From Mesorhabditis belari (taxonomy: Eukaryota > Nematoda > Chromadorea > Rhabditida > Rhabditidae), in NCBI GenBank assembly GCA_958450365.1, contig CAUEEP010000938.1, positions 2,294,001 through 2,358,000 of the forward strand: DNA of 64,000 nucleotides, in the 5' to 3' direction. The notes under the pieces are model-generated. The model was given only the letters and a program-made list of their open reading frames with translations. It searched no databases and was not told the origin of the DNA. Positions 1 through 10,689 of the stretch are shown piece after piece; within the stretch, counting starts at the first letter, position 1; every line of letters begins with the position of its first letter. A program made the translations under genes and the position numbers.

Positions 1-550
1 ATCCATTCTTTTAATAATTTAGAGATTCTAGGTATTTTGTTCTAGATTCTAGATTCTAGACGGTCAAATTGGTGCTAGATAGAGAGCTTTTAGCTGATCT
101 TCTAGCTGATCTTCTAGCTGATCTTCTAGCTAAATATTACATCTAAATCTTATCACTTTCTACCGTAATCCTTTCCTATTCTCCACTAGTTTCACTAACA
201 AGATTCTATCTCTTACTTGATAATCATCAAATATTTTGGTGTCTCCGGGATGCAAAGTAAAAAGAGCAATGAGAGCACTTCGGGGATGAGAGAGACGAGC
301 AAAAGGCGCTCAAGCGATGAGCCAAGCACTTCAGGCATTCCTGTAATTGATACAATAGCTTAGATATATAGCTTAGCTATATAAATACTGTAATACTTAA
401 TTTATATTACCTAGAATACTCCCCAGCACACACATCGAACCATAGCCAATCTCAGGTAAAAACGAGAGCATTCCACGCAGCTCAACTGGAGCTGTTTCCT
501 GAAAATTCTCTTTATTTTATAGTATTATCTTTTAGAAGATTGAATTATTA
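1..550. other. AT-rich flank, no gene seen
   Basis: No coding or RNA gene was recognised. There is a short run of a TCTTCTAGCTGA-like unit near 85-130, and otherwise unstructured AT-rich sequence up to the transposon end. Confidence 0.5.
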
Positions 551-955
551 TACAGTCGAACCTCTCTATAACGAACCTCGATATAACGTAAACCTCTCTA
601 TAACGTAAGGCGTGACCGGTCCCGGCCAAATGTAATACAAAATGTCTATAAAAAAACCTCGATATAACGTAACTCTGTATAACGTAAAACTCTATACAAC
701 GGAAAATTTTGCCTGAAAATATGCAATTTTTTGTTCCATATAACGGATTTTATGCTAAAACGTGGATATTTCTTCCAACTACCATGCTCTTTGGATGGAC
801 TATTCTAATCTGTGGCCTTTTTGCTACAATTTAAAAGAAGAAAAAAATCACTTACATAGATTCTTAATAAGTTTTTTGCGTTCATATATCGTTCATTTAT
901 TCTTTTTACGTGCTTATTTTCTGCTTATTAAATGATATTTATCATTTTTCAGGCG

Positions 956-2571
956 ATGGAGCGAAAGAAGGCGTCCCGGAAAAGGATCGATCTAGCTGAA
1001 AAAAAGCGAATTCTTGATGCTTCAACTTCGAAAGGAGTAACGGATTTAGCAAGGGAATTCAAGCGGCCAATTTTGACCATTTCTTCGATTTTGGGCCAAA
1101 AGCAAACGATTTCTAATGCGATCAATGACGGTTCTAAGGGCAAGCGAGCACAAGTGAAGAATAGCAAACACGAGGACCTGGAAGGTGCGGTTATTTCTTG
1201 GTTGAAAGAGATTCGAAGCAACAATGAATGTGTGGACGGAAATTTGCTTCGAACAAAAGCTCTGGAGCTTGCAAAGTTGATGGGTATTACCGATTTCCGA
1301 GCTAGCAATGGATGGCTAGAAAAGCTGAAGCATAGGCATGGCATTGTTTTTCGTTCCCTACAAGGAGAAGCAGCCGAAATCGACCTGAACAATGTTGAGC
1401 AGTGGAAAGATGAAGTATTGAAGGGACTCTTGAAAGAATTTGAGCTAAAGAATGTTTTTAACTTGGATGAAACAGCTCTTTTTTACAAGTTAACGCCGAA
1501 TAAAACGTTGTCTTTCAAAGGCGATAGATGCACAAGTGGAAAGAAGAGCAAGGATAGAGTCACTGTTCTCGTCGGATCAAATATGGATGGAAGCGAAAGA
1601 TGCCCTTTATTTGTGATTGGTAAATCGAAGCATCCGCGTTGCTTTAAGGATGTCAAAAAACTTTCTGTTTTGTACGAAGCAAATTCAAGAGCGTGGATGA
1701 CCAGCGAATGATTTGAGAGCTATCCCAAGAAATGGAATTCAAATTTGATCAAATTTAATCGGGAAATTTTGTTGTTTATTGATAACTGTCCAGCACATCC
1801 GAAGCTCAATTTATCAAACATTCAGATTAAATTCTTTTTGCCGAATGCAACTGGGGCAATCCAACCAATGGATATGGGAATAATTAAAAATCTGAAGGTC
1901 AGATACCGAACAGGATTGTTGAAACAAAGAATTGCAGCTGTCGATGCAAAGGCCAAATTCGAATTTAATCTTTTGGATGCACTATACTTACTCGAAGAAT
2001 CCTGGAATGACGTTAAAGTGGAGACGCTTTCAAATTGTTTTCGTAAGGCCGGATTCAAGAGATGTATGCAAGATGAGCCGCCATTTATCGAAAACAATAA
2101 CGACGACGATAACTCGCTACAATCATTGCAGGCTATCTGGAATCAACTTATTGATAGTGAAGACGTTGATCGATCAATCAATCCTTTGGAATTTGCTTGC
2201 GCCGACGAAAATGTTGTGACTACAGGGTTAAGATCGCTAGAGGAAATTGCACTAGCTGCTAAAGGTACAGATTATATCGTTTAAAGTAATGCTAATTTAA
2301 GGAAAAGATCAATTATGTTTCCTTAGGTTCGCAACTACAGTCGATTTCTTCTGATAGCGAGGATGATGAGCCAATCGTTGAAGACGTGGAAGAGCCGATA
2401 GTGACACGATCCGAGGCATATCTACATCTTCAAAAGCTCAAGATATTTGTGAGGAATAACCCTAATTCCGAAATTGTTAAGGCTTTAGCAACTTTTGATA
2501 ATTTTTTCTTTGATCCGGCTTTTTTTTCTCCTAAACAATCCCGTTTGACTAACTTTTTTGTTAAACTTTGA
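956..2571 (+). pseudogene. pogo/Tigger-like transposase, one in-frame stop
   Basis: This is the transposase that binds the element ends and catalyses cut-and-paste transposition in the nucleus. I start it at ATG 956, just after a TTTCAG acceptor (951-952), because upstream codons look intronic. Residues about 5-60 form a Psq-like helix-turn-helix and about 65-130 a CENP-B-type domain. The catalytic triad is visible: NLDETALF, then FIDNCPAH, then QPMDMG, with 29 residues between the second and third Asp (DD29D, usual for Tigger). Codon TGA at 1709-1711 interrupts otherwise continuous homology in the same frame. A 62-nt intron, 2265-2326 (GT..AG), joins a C-terminal exon ending at 2571; this keeps frame and removes the apparent stop at 2281. 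The joined frame is 518 codons, normal for the family. It is probably inactive unless the stop is an assembly error or is bypassed. Confidence 0.9.
2265..2326 (+). other. predicted intron in the transposase
   Basis: A 62-nt GT..AG intron with a CCTTAG acceptor. Splicing converts two separate open frames into one: AAA followed by a glycine codon split across the junction, then an acidic linker and the C-terminal exon. Confidence 0.75.
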
Positions 2572-2938
2572 TGCTTTTTGATAATTTTTTTTACCTTTTT
2601 TGTTGAGTTTTTGCAATAAATATGTTCCAATACCTCTACATAACGTAATGGTTGCAATAAACCCTGCGTTTTTGGTTCTATATAACAAAACCTCGATATA
2701 ACGTAAACCTCTATATAACGTAAACTATAGCCGGTCCCGTGAGTTACGTTGTAGAGAGGTTCGACTGTATTTTAAATGAGACTTTAAAAATTCTTTTACC
2801 TGAATGTACATGATTAGACAAGTGTCACAGAGTGGCGAAGCAAAAGCTGTCATCGCTCGACCCTAAATTCAAGGATTAGTTCATTAAAAGGATTATAGAT
2901 CGGTTATAGATCGGTTATAGAGATTTTAAAAATAGATA

Positions 2939-3203
2939 CCGTAAATACTGTAATAGTACCCCATCCCCATAATGACGGTGCGGAGCGTTGCGTAGTCTAG
3001 CTTTGAACGAGTTTTTCTCGACACTGGTTTAAGCTACAATGCGCGCTTAGGTATCAAAAAATAGCCCTGAATTTCAGCTATTTTTTGATACCTAAGCGCG
3101 CATTGTAGCATAAACCAGTGTCGAGATAAACTCGTTCAAAGCTAGACTACGCAACACTCTGCACCGTCATTATGGAGGTGGGGTACTATTACAGTATTTA
3201 CGG
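2939..3203. mobile_element. foldback MITE, family A, short form
   Basis: A near-perfect palindrome of 265 bp that could fold into one long hairpin. The ends are CCGTAAATACTG and its complement, flanked by TA at 2937-2938 and 3204-3205. The centre is a TATCAAAAAATAGC segment and its inverse. It has no coding capacity. The TA duplication suggests mobilisation by a Tc1/mariner-superfamily enzyme; the source transposase is not obvious here. Confidence 0.88.
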
Positions 3204-3349
3204 TAACTATTTGTCTATGATAGAATAATTAGCCTTTCTCTCACCAAAATCAACAATTCAGGCATTTTAATGCGAATCGAGAACGCTTGAACAATCGAAG
3301 AGCACAGGGTAAACGCGACACCGATCAAGTAACCTCCTGGAAAGAAAAT

Positions 3350-3540
3350 GGTTTCAAATTTGTATCTAATCTGCATCTAATTTCGATCTAATTTGCAGCT
3401 AATTTCGATCTAATTTCAATCTAATTTCAATGTAATTTCGATCCAATTTCTAATCTACGTATTACTGTTTTGAACTTCAAATAACTTTTGAACATCAAAT
3501 AACATCAAATAACATCAAATAACATCAAATAACATAACAA
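3350..3540 (+). repeat. degenerate short tandem repeats
   Basis: A run of about 11-bp CTAATTTCGAT-like units (3360-3440) is followed by an exact 10-bp AACATCAAAT run (about 3490-3535). No gene was seen. Confidence 0.7.
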
Positions 3541-4559
3541 AATCTAGAAATAATGTCGCTTTTCTTCAGCTCACTCAAGCGTATCCTAAATTGGTGACCC
3601 ACTTACGCACGTTCAAACGAGCACTTGAATAAAAAAAATGTTTGCTTTGTTACGCGTTTAAAAACAGAATCTTTTCTTTAAATGCTGATTTTGATGTTTG
3701 CTAGTGAGTTTGTAAAGCTGTAAAGTTGTAAAGCTGTAAATGTAAAGCTGTAATTCTGTAGTCAACTTTAATCAGAAGTCATTTATTTTACAATAAACGC
3801 AGTATTGTAAAGCGTACTTTATCCATAAAAATTTGTATTTATTCTGCTTTGGTTGTCCTGATAAGTGCCAAAGCGATAAAATGAATAGAAATATAGGTTT
3901 TAGTTTTAAATATTCTATAACATTCAGGCATTGAATGCTTTATTTTGATCTGAGCCTAAATTAATGAAAGAAAGAAAAATATCAAAGTTTTGGTACTTGT
4001 CGGTTTTACAAAGACTCATTTCCGTTAAGCATCCCCATCCGAGTCTTAACGGTTATCGATTTTCGTTCAACTGATCGACTGATCACTTCAGAGCACTATA
4101 CTTCATTGAACAAGTTGTCAGCTTCACTGAGCAAGTGGTCATCTTCATTGAACAAGTTGTCACCTCTTTGCTTAACCGAGTTGAGTCTCTGTGAATCTCT
4201 CTCTATGTGAAAATCTCTTGTGAACCGACAAGTACCCAAATTTCCCAATAACAATCATCATCACCAAAGATCATCAAAATTTCTGACCGATCAAATCCCC
4301 TAACCAGGCACAGCCAGCCAAAGTCGATGAAATTTGATATTTTTCTTTCTTCCATGTTTCTTCCATTATAATTTATGAGAATGGATACCTTTTCTGGACT
4401 TGGTCTCGTTCATTTTTGCATCATGGGAATTTTCCCTCGTCTACTACGTTTCAAACTTTGCAATCCAAGTTTCCGCAATGGATTTTGTTCTATACTTTTT
4501 TTTAAATCTCCATAAAACATTTGGATTAATCCCTGTTTTATTTATAACCGTTTTTTAAA
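3541..4559. other. no gene recognised
   Basis: AT-rich sequence with small local repeats: TGTAAAGCTG near 3715-3755, and a CATTGAACAAGTTGTCA-type repeat at about 4104-4165. No convincing exon or RNA gene. Confidence 0.4.
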
Positions 4560-4562
4560 CTA

Positions 4563-4730
4563 TAAAATAACGATAAAGATAACGATAAAGATAGCTGTAA
4601 AGATGACTATAAAGATGACTATAAAGATAACTATAAAGATAGCTGTAAAAATGACTATAAAGATAACTATAAAGATAACTATAAAGATAACGATAAAGAT
4701 AACTATAAAGATAACTATAAAAATAACTAT

Positions 4731-4740
<10 letters not shown>
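4563..4740 (+). repeat. 12-bp satellite, GATAACTATAAA type
   Basis: About 14 copies of a 12-bp unit of the type AAAGATAACTAT. Related copies resume at 5096-5185 after the homopolymer block, so a single array is interrupted. The apparent MTIKITIKI peptide is only a reading of the repeat. Confidence 0.85.
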
Positions 4741-4761
<21 letters not shown>

Positions 4762-4877
4762 TATAAAAAAAAATATTATTTTTTTTTTTTTTAAAATTCC
4801 CCAAAAAAAAATTTTTTTTTTTTTTTTTTAATTAAAAAAAAAAAAATATTTTTTTTATTTTTTTTTATTTTTAAAAA

Positions 4878-4961
<84 letters not shown>

Positions 4962-5011
4962 GCTCCCCTTTTTAAGGTTGGGGGGGGGTAAGGGGGGGGG
5001 GGGGGGGAGGT

Positions 5012-5050
<39 letters not shown>

Positions 5051-5095
5051 TAAAAAGGAAAAGAAAAAAAGTAAAAAAAAAAAAAAAAAAAAAAA
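4741..5095. other. homopolymer block, likely poor assembly
   Basis: Long runs of A, then T (one of about 80), then G-rich GGGGTAAGGGG, then T and A again. This lies inside an otherwise regular 12-bp array. The alternation of pure A, T and G tracts is not typical of genuine sequence and suggests unresolved reads. Confidence 0.6.
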
Positions 5096-5330
5096 TATAA
5101 AGGTAACTATAAAATCACTATAAAAATAACTATAAAATTACTATAAAGATAGCTATAAAAATAACTCTAAAGCTAACTATAAAGATTCAATCCAGGTAAA
5201 TGTCTCAACTAGTCGTTGGAAATCGGCTACTTTTTACCACTTGAGCTAAGTTAAGTTAAGCTAGCTAGCTAAGCTAAGTTAAGCTAAGCTAGCTAGCTAA
5301 GTCAAGTTAAGCTAGCTAAGTTAAGTTTCC
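5096..5330 (+). repeat. resumed TATAAAGATAAC array and AGCTAAGCT repeat
   Basis: The 12-bp array continues to about 5185. At 5238-5325 is a second simple array of AAGTTAAGCTAGCT-like units. Confidence 0.75.
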
Positions 5331-5815
5331 AAGTGTTTGATCGAAAAGATTGAAAAAAGATTGTTCTCTCTGAAAGTATATCATCGATTTCTAACATATT
5401 TATTAGTTAGACTACTTGGGATTTAAACTTTCAGTTCTAGTTGAGCAAATTTGTGTTGTTTGTTTGATTTTGAGGAATGATTCAGTGCTTTGTATCTTTA
5501 CGCTTACTTATATAAAGTTTACTAGTTACCATTTCATAGAAGCTTTAATTCATAGAATAAAAATCATCCAATCAAAGAAAAATCAAAGAACAATCAAAGA
5601 ACAATCACAACGAACAGCTATTCGTTGTCTTTTCTGCTGAAAATTGATGAACACACCTTTTCTGGTTCACTGAGATCTTCAATTTAATGCAAAGCTAGCG
5701 TAGATTTCAACTTTTCGTCATTTTTCCTCAATTCTTCATCCTTTCCATAGTACTAAAAAAGAAAACGAAAAATCAAGTGCACAGTGGTTTGTTTCAATTT
5801 TTAGCACAACGTACA
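5331..5815. other. no gene recognised
   Basis: AT-rich sequence. A 74-codon open frame (5416-5640) shows no recognisable domain and no coding-like composition. Confidence 0.35.
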
Positions 5816-6240
5816 GTCTAAAGGCTTAGGCTTAGGCTTAGTCTAAAGGCTTAGTCAAAGGCTTAGTCTAAAGGCTTAGTCTAAAGGACTAGTCTAAAGG
5901 ACTAGTCTAAAGGCTTAGTCTAAAGGCTTAGTCCAAGGCTAGCTAAGGCTGTCTAAAGGCTGGTCTAAAGGCTTAGTCTAAAGGCTTAGTCTAAAGGCTT
6001 AGTCTAAAGGCTTAGTCTAAAGGACTAGTCTAAAGGACTAGTCTAAAGGACTAGTCTAAAGGACTAGTCTAAAGGACTAGTCTAAAGGACTAGTCTAAAG
6101 GACTAGTCTAAAGGACTAGTCTAAAGGACTAGTCTAAAGGACTAGTCTAAAGGACTAGTCTACTCTACGTAAGTAGTCCTAAACCTTTAAACTAGTCTTA
6201 AACCTTTAAACTAGTCCTAAGCCTTTAAACTAGTCCTTTA
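5816..6240 (+). repeat. 13-bp minisatellite, two variants
   Basis: About 30 copies of a 13-bp unit. The first part alternates CTAAAGGCTTAGT and CTAAAGGACTAGT; the later part (6015-6165) is almost pure CTAAAGGACTAGT. Inverted-looking remnants (CCTTTAAACTAGT) follow to 6240. Confidence 0.9.
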
Positions 6241-6700
6241 GAGTCTTAAATCTAAAATTAGACTAGTCCAAAAGCAGAGTCTTAAACCCAAAAATTTCAC
6301 TCAATAACCCTTAAAATAGAGATTTCTTTAAGAAAAAAAGAAAAAAACCCGTTGAGTCTGTTCTTTTTCAGCTTTTGACTCGTCACCGAATTGAGATATC
6401 TTTCAGGGGAAAAAAAGGAGGATAGAGGGGGCCCAAAATTGCGTCCAAATGTGATTTGTAAACGTGTCAAGGCAGTGACTTCAATTCTTCTATTCCTTTC
6501 CCATCCTCTTTGTTCATCTCATCCCAATCTCTTTCCCTTTTCGATCTCATTCTTGACATTGCCTATTTAGAACACCTATTTCTTTATTTTTGATCAATGA
6601 AATAGTCATCTTTCTGTGAGGGAAGCTTTTTCGTTTTTCGTTTTTTGTTTTTCGTTTTTCATTTTTCATTTTTCGTTTTTCATTACCGTCAACCGTTTTT
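6241..6700. other. no gene; TTTTTCGTTTTTCAT microrepeat
   Basis: AT-rich sequence with a purine-rich stretch near 6405-6430 and a 6-7 bp TTTTTCG/TTTTTCA array at 6630-6685. No exon recognised. Confidence 0.4.
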
Positions 6701-6702
6701 TC

Positions 6703-6960
6703 GATTACTAAACCATTGAAAAATTGGTTCAGTGTAATTGAGAAGTGAATTTTGCTTTAGGGATTGCTTTAGGGATTAGTTGGATGAGCTCTAGCCTCGA
6801 GCTGTAGCCTCTTCAACACGGTGCAATCATCTAATCATACACTGAACCAATTTTGCAATGGTTTAGTAATTGAGAAGTGAATTTTGCCTTAGGGATTAGT
6901 TGCATGAGCTCTAGCCTCGAGCTGTAGCCTCTTCAACACTGTTCAATCATCTAATTTTGA
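6703..6960. repeat. inverted repeat with internal direct duplication
   Basis: TTACTAAACCATTG (6703) and its complement CAATGGTTTAGTAA (about 6857) flank a roughly 100-bp unit containing GAGCTCTAGCCTCGAGC. A second copy of that unit follows directly (about 6870-6955) outside the inverted pair. This could be a small foldback element that captured or duplicated flanking DNA. Confidence 0.65.
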
Positions 6961-7074
6961 TACTATTTATTAGATAATAGATAGATAATTGAACAGTGTT
7001 GAATCTATCAATTCCAAAACAGTATCAATTCCAATTCTACAACTCATTTTCATTATCTAGTTTGTAAAATACAG

Positions 7075-7325
7075 TAAGATAAGGGTCACAGGTTCGAATC
7101 CCGGCGCCGATCAGCTCCAATCCATAAAATGACGAACTATTACAATGCATAATAATGCCCGAACTATTGTAATGCAGAGGTTATTTTAAATTTTTATTTT
7201 TATTATGGTTATTTTATATTATATTATAATAGTTGAGTTTGGGCATTATTATGCATTGTAATGGTTCGTCATTTTATGGATTGGAGATGAATGGCGCCGG
7301 GATTAGAACCTGTGACCTTTACCTT
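7075..7325. repeat. inverted repeat of two tRNA-like T arms
   Basis: Left arm 7083-7165 holds GGTTCGAATCCCGGCGCC followed by CAATCCATAAAATGACGAAC. The right arm (7230-7320) carries the inverse, ending in GGCGCCGGGATTAGAACC. So two tRNA-derived 3' parts lie head to head, separated by about 65 bp of AT-rich DNA. Confidence 0.75.
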
Positions 7326-7710
7326 ACCGGCTTACCGGTACCTTACCGGCTTACCGGTACCTTACCGGCTTACCGGTACCTTACCGGCTTACCGGTACCT
7401 TACCGGCTTACCGGTACCTTACCGGCTTACCGGTACCTTACCGGCTTACCGGTACCTTACCGGCTTACCGGTACCTTACCGGCTTACCGGTACCTTACCA
7501 GCTTACCGGTACCTTACCAGCTTACCGGGCGAACGCTCTACCAATGAGCTACACCGACAAGTATCTATTGTCGCCAATTGTAGAGTCTTATGCCTTACTT
7601 CCATCTCGATCCCAGTTCGCTCTCAACAAAGTTCAGAGCTAGGTCCAAGGTTGAGTCTGCATGAGAATGAAAAGAATGAATGGAAAGGGAAAGAGGGAAA
7701 GACTTGTTGA
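7300..7710 (-). repeat. tRNA-related SINE-like copy, expanded by a minisatellite
   Basis: Read on the minus strand it begins GTCGGTGTAGCTCATTGG (tRNA-like D arm, about 7536-7553), passes GTTCGCCCGGTAAGC, and ends with GGTCACAGGTTCTAATCCC (T arm). The flank to about 7790 is nearly identical to 34994-35235, so the repeat unit is longer than the tRNA part. Between anticodon arm and T arm lies a 19-bp array. Too distorted to be a working tRNA. Confidence 0.75.
7319..7530 (+). repeat. 19-bp minisatellite, TTACCGGTACCTTACCGGC
   Basis: About 11 copies of a 19-bp unit containing a KpnI-like GGTACC centre and CCGG. The related copy at 34958 has only about one and a half units in the same place, so the array grew inside the tRNA-like segment. 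All frames stay open, giving a PAYRYLTGL peptide that I do not regard as a gene. Confidence 0.9.
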
Positions 7711-8270
7711 TTATCTCAAGAAAAAGAGCTCCAAAAGATTCATTCTTTAGCCTTCAAAGATAGGAGAGAAACAGCTCTTTGTAGCTTGATGAAGTGGAAA
7801 ATTTGGAAAGGAAAAAAGAAAGAGCAAAAGTAAAATATCAATGTTTTTGCTTGGCTGATCCCACGCTTTCGAAGAAAAACCGGGTTTTAAATCTTTTAGA
7901 GTTAAAGCTGAACTGACTGATTGAGTTAAATCTAACTTTAGGTAGATGAGGGAATTACGAAAAAAAAAGTAAGATTTTGGAAGAAAGATAACGGTAGTTT
8001 TTTGCATATAGCCGAAGCCTAGCCTCTGCATATAGCCTAAATCTCTTGAATTACTTTCAATTTACTGTAAAGCAGAATAGATGAAATCTCAAAAAACAAA
8101 CCTCATCATTATTTCAATAAGTCGTGGCTCATGATTTTTTGCGCCAATTTTTTGCAATAATTTTCCCTAAAAGTACTTCCCTAATTTTTCCTAAGTTTTA
8201 AAAAACGCATTATTCGTGAGCACTCTAGATTTTGGCTTAGTTGACCTAGGAACATCTCTGGATTCAACTA
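7711..8270. other. no gene recognised
   Basis: SINE-like flank to about 7790, then AT-rich DNA. No exon or RNA gene was found. Confidence 0.4.
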
Positions 8271-8730
8271 TCAATCAATTCAATTCAATCAAATCAATTG
8301 AATCACTCAATTCAGTTTAATCAATTCAATTCAATCAATCAACTCAATTGAATCAAATCAAATCAATCAAATCAAATCAATCAAATCAATCAATTCAATT
8401 CAATTCAATTCAATCAATCAATTGAATCAAATCAATTGAATCAATCAATTCAATTCAATTGAATCAATCAATTGAATCAATCAATTGAATCAATCAATTG
8501 AATCAATCAATTCAATTGAATCAATCAATTCAATTCAATCAATTCAATTCAATTCAATTCAATTCAATTCAATCAATTCAATTCAATCAATTCAATTCAA
8601 TTCAATTCAATTCAATTCAATTCAATTCAATCAATTCAATTCAATTCAATTCAATTCAATTCAATTCAATCAATTCAATTCAATTCAATTCAATTCAATT
8701 CAATTCAATTCAATTCAATTCAATTCAAAG
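8271..8730 (+). repeat. (TTCAA)n satellite with interspersed TCAA
   Basis: About 460 bp of 5-bp TTCAA units with occasional 4-bp TCAA variants. It becomes purer to the right, where TTCAA runs unbroken from about 8670 to 8728. The open frames reading NSIQFNSIQ are by-products. Confidence 0.9.
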
Positions 8731-9357
8731 TTTAGTTTATCCTTTGATCACGATGAAATCCGATACGAAAACCAAAATAGAATCCAAAGTCACGAGAAAC
8801 CAAAAAGAATAATCATACCAAAAGAGCTTTTTTTTGGCTTTGATTGCTTTGTCAGATTAAGACTTATTGTTAGATCGATTTAACCTATTTGAAGAGTGAT
8901 TTTTGAAGTATTTTTAGAGTATGCAGTGTGTTACTTCTTCAGTACGTCATGATTTTTCTCCTTTTTTCATCAGCTCTTGGTTTCATTTTGCAGAAAAAGT
9001 GCAAATGAACACTCACTAACAAGAGAGCGTCAGGTTTTTCCTTTCGAAGAGATTTTAGTGTGACATCACAGTTCGTCTGTAAGTTGTAGTATGTAAGTTG
9101 TAGTCATTAAAAGCCATTAAAGGTATTTAGCGGTTATATTGAAGTATGTTTAGAGTATGCAGTGTGTTAAGAGTGTGGAAGTCATCAAAATAAGTCATCT
9201 TTTTGATCTATTTTGATGACTTCCATTCCATGACACTTTTATCGCTTATTCGGTGCGTACTTTATAATCAAAAGAATGCAAACACATCTTTTCTAGCGTA
9301 CTCGATCTCTCATTTTTTCGAATATTATAAGAAAGATTTAGATCTACTCTACTCTCT
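8731..9357. other. no gene; hairpin at 9180-9235
   Basis: AT-rich sequence. A short inverted repeat (GGAAGTCATCAAAATA and its inverse) at about 9178-9235 could form a hairpin. No exon was seen. Confidence 0.5.
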
Positions 9358-9873
9358 AATACTCTAGTAGTACCCCACCCCCATAATGACGGTGCGGAGC
9401 ATTGCGTAGTCTGGCTTTGAACCCGTCTTTCTCGACACTGGTTTATGCTACAATGCGCGCTTAGGTACCAAAAAATAGCCCTGAATTTCAGCTTTTTTTT
9501 GATACCAAAGATAATGACGGCGCGGAGCATTGCGTAGTCTAGCTTTGAACCCGTTTTTCTCGACACTGGTTTATGCTACAATGCGCGCTTAGGTATCAAA
9601 AAATAGCCCTGAATTTCAGCTATTTTTTGATACCTAAGCGCGCATTGTAGCTTAAACCAGTGTCGAGAGAAACGCGTTCAAAGCTAGACTACGCAACACT
9701 CCGCACCGTCATTATCTTTGGTATCAAAAAATAGCCCTGAATTTCAGCTTTTTTTTGATACCTAAGACGCATTTTTTGAAAGTACGGGTGCTTTGCAAAA
9801 AAATGAAATACTAAAAAACTTTTGCGACTACGCGACTGTACGAGGGGGTGGGGTACTATTACAGTATTTACGG
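9358..9873. mobile_element. foldback MITE, family A, long composite form
   Basis: It matches the 265-bp element at 2939 but is 516 bp and partly triplicated: the GACGGTGCGGAGCATTGCGTAG module occurs twice direct and once inverted. Its right part adds a segment (ACTTTTGCGACTACGCGACTG) whose inverse forms the left part of the copy at 28071. The right end is intact (ACAGTATTTACGG then TA at 9874); the left end is degenerate (TACTCTAGTAGTACCCC). Confidence 0.82.
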
Positions 9874-9875
9874 TA

Positions 9876-10689
9876 AGTGTACTAGAAATGGTGTGTTCTC
9901 ATTTTTCACTCCAAAGTATACGGCTAAATTCCTCAACTTTACCAATCTATTTTTCTTTTGATGCCAAAATAGTTGCCTTTCTTTCACCTCTAAATTGAGT
10001 GGAGGCAGAATTGTGAAGGGATTTCTTCTTTCTCTCTTTCTTCTTTCTTCTTTCTTCTTTCCTCCTTTTTTTTCCATCGAAACTCTCGTCCTTTCAATCC
10101 TTTCTTTTCTTCTTCTTCAAATGCTCGAACTTAGCAGTAAACACCAATGAAAACAAGTAGATTTTCTATTTCCTTCTAAAAATAAAACCTTCGCAAGACG
10201 ATAAACAATTTTTTTTAATTAATTATTTATTCTTGAAAGATTCTGAAGTTAATTCTGAAGCTACAACTACATAGATGTACATTAAAATGAAAATTCAATC
10301 AATTCCAACTTGATTCCAACTCGTTCGATGTAATCAATTCCAACTTGAGTTCAATCAAAATCAAAAGCAAAGAAGAAAACGTCAGAAAGGATGTTTTCTT
10401 GATGTAAAATGACACAAAAATGACTTTAATTGACTCGAAATTCCTTATATTTTAGTTATTTGATCTGGTTTTTTTATCAAAAATCAATCCACAAAAACTT
10501 TGTAGAACTTTTTCAAATACTCCTCATTTTTTTTCTTCATGTTCTCTGCCCGAATGCCCGAGCAATTAGGCGATATTTTCTCGAGTGGGAGGAACTTTTT
10601 GTGGGGGATTTTTCGTTAAGATTCCTCTCCTCGATTTACACAAGACTTTCCCCAATGATTACCCGTATTCTACTAGTTTTTTTCAACTA
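9876..10689. other. no gene recognised
   Basis: It contains a CTTTCTTCTTT pyrimidine tract (10020-10075). A 121-codon open frame at 10430-10795 runs into the adjacent mobile element and has no recognisable domain. Confidence 0.4.

Larger units (their letters stand above)
553..2767 (+). mobile_element. pogo/Tigger-type DNA transposon, near complete
   Basis: A 2.2-kb element begins CAGTCGAACCTCTCTATAAC and ends with the matching inverted sequence. It is flanked on both sides by TA (551-552 and 2768-2769), the target duplication of the Tc1/mariner/pogo superfamily. Both ends also carry subterminal repeats of an AACCTCGATATAACG-like unit and a GGTCCCG motif. It encodes one split transposase on the plus strand with a CENP-B-type DNA-binding part and a DDD catalytic part. 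Both ends look intact, so it could in principle still be moved if transposase were supplied, although its own gene has a stop. The superfamily follows from TIR, TA duplication and protein; the exact family name would need a database comparison. Confidence 0.93.

Noticed and set aside
8485..8883. NSIQFNSIQ frames
   Set aside because: Derived from (TTCAA)n; no independent coding evidence.
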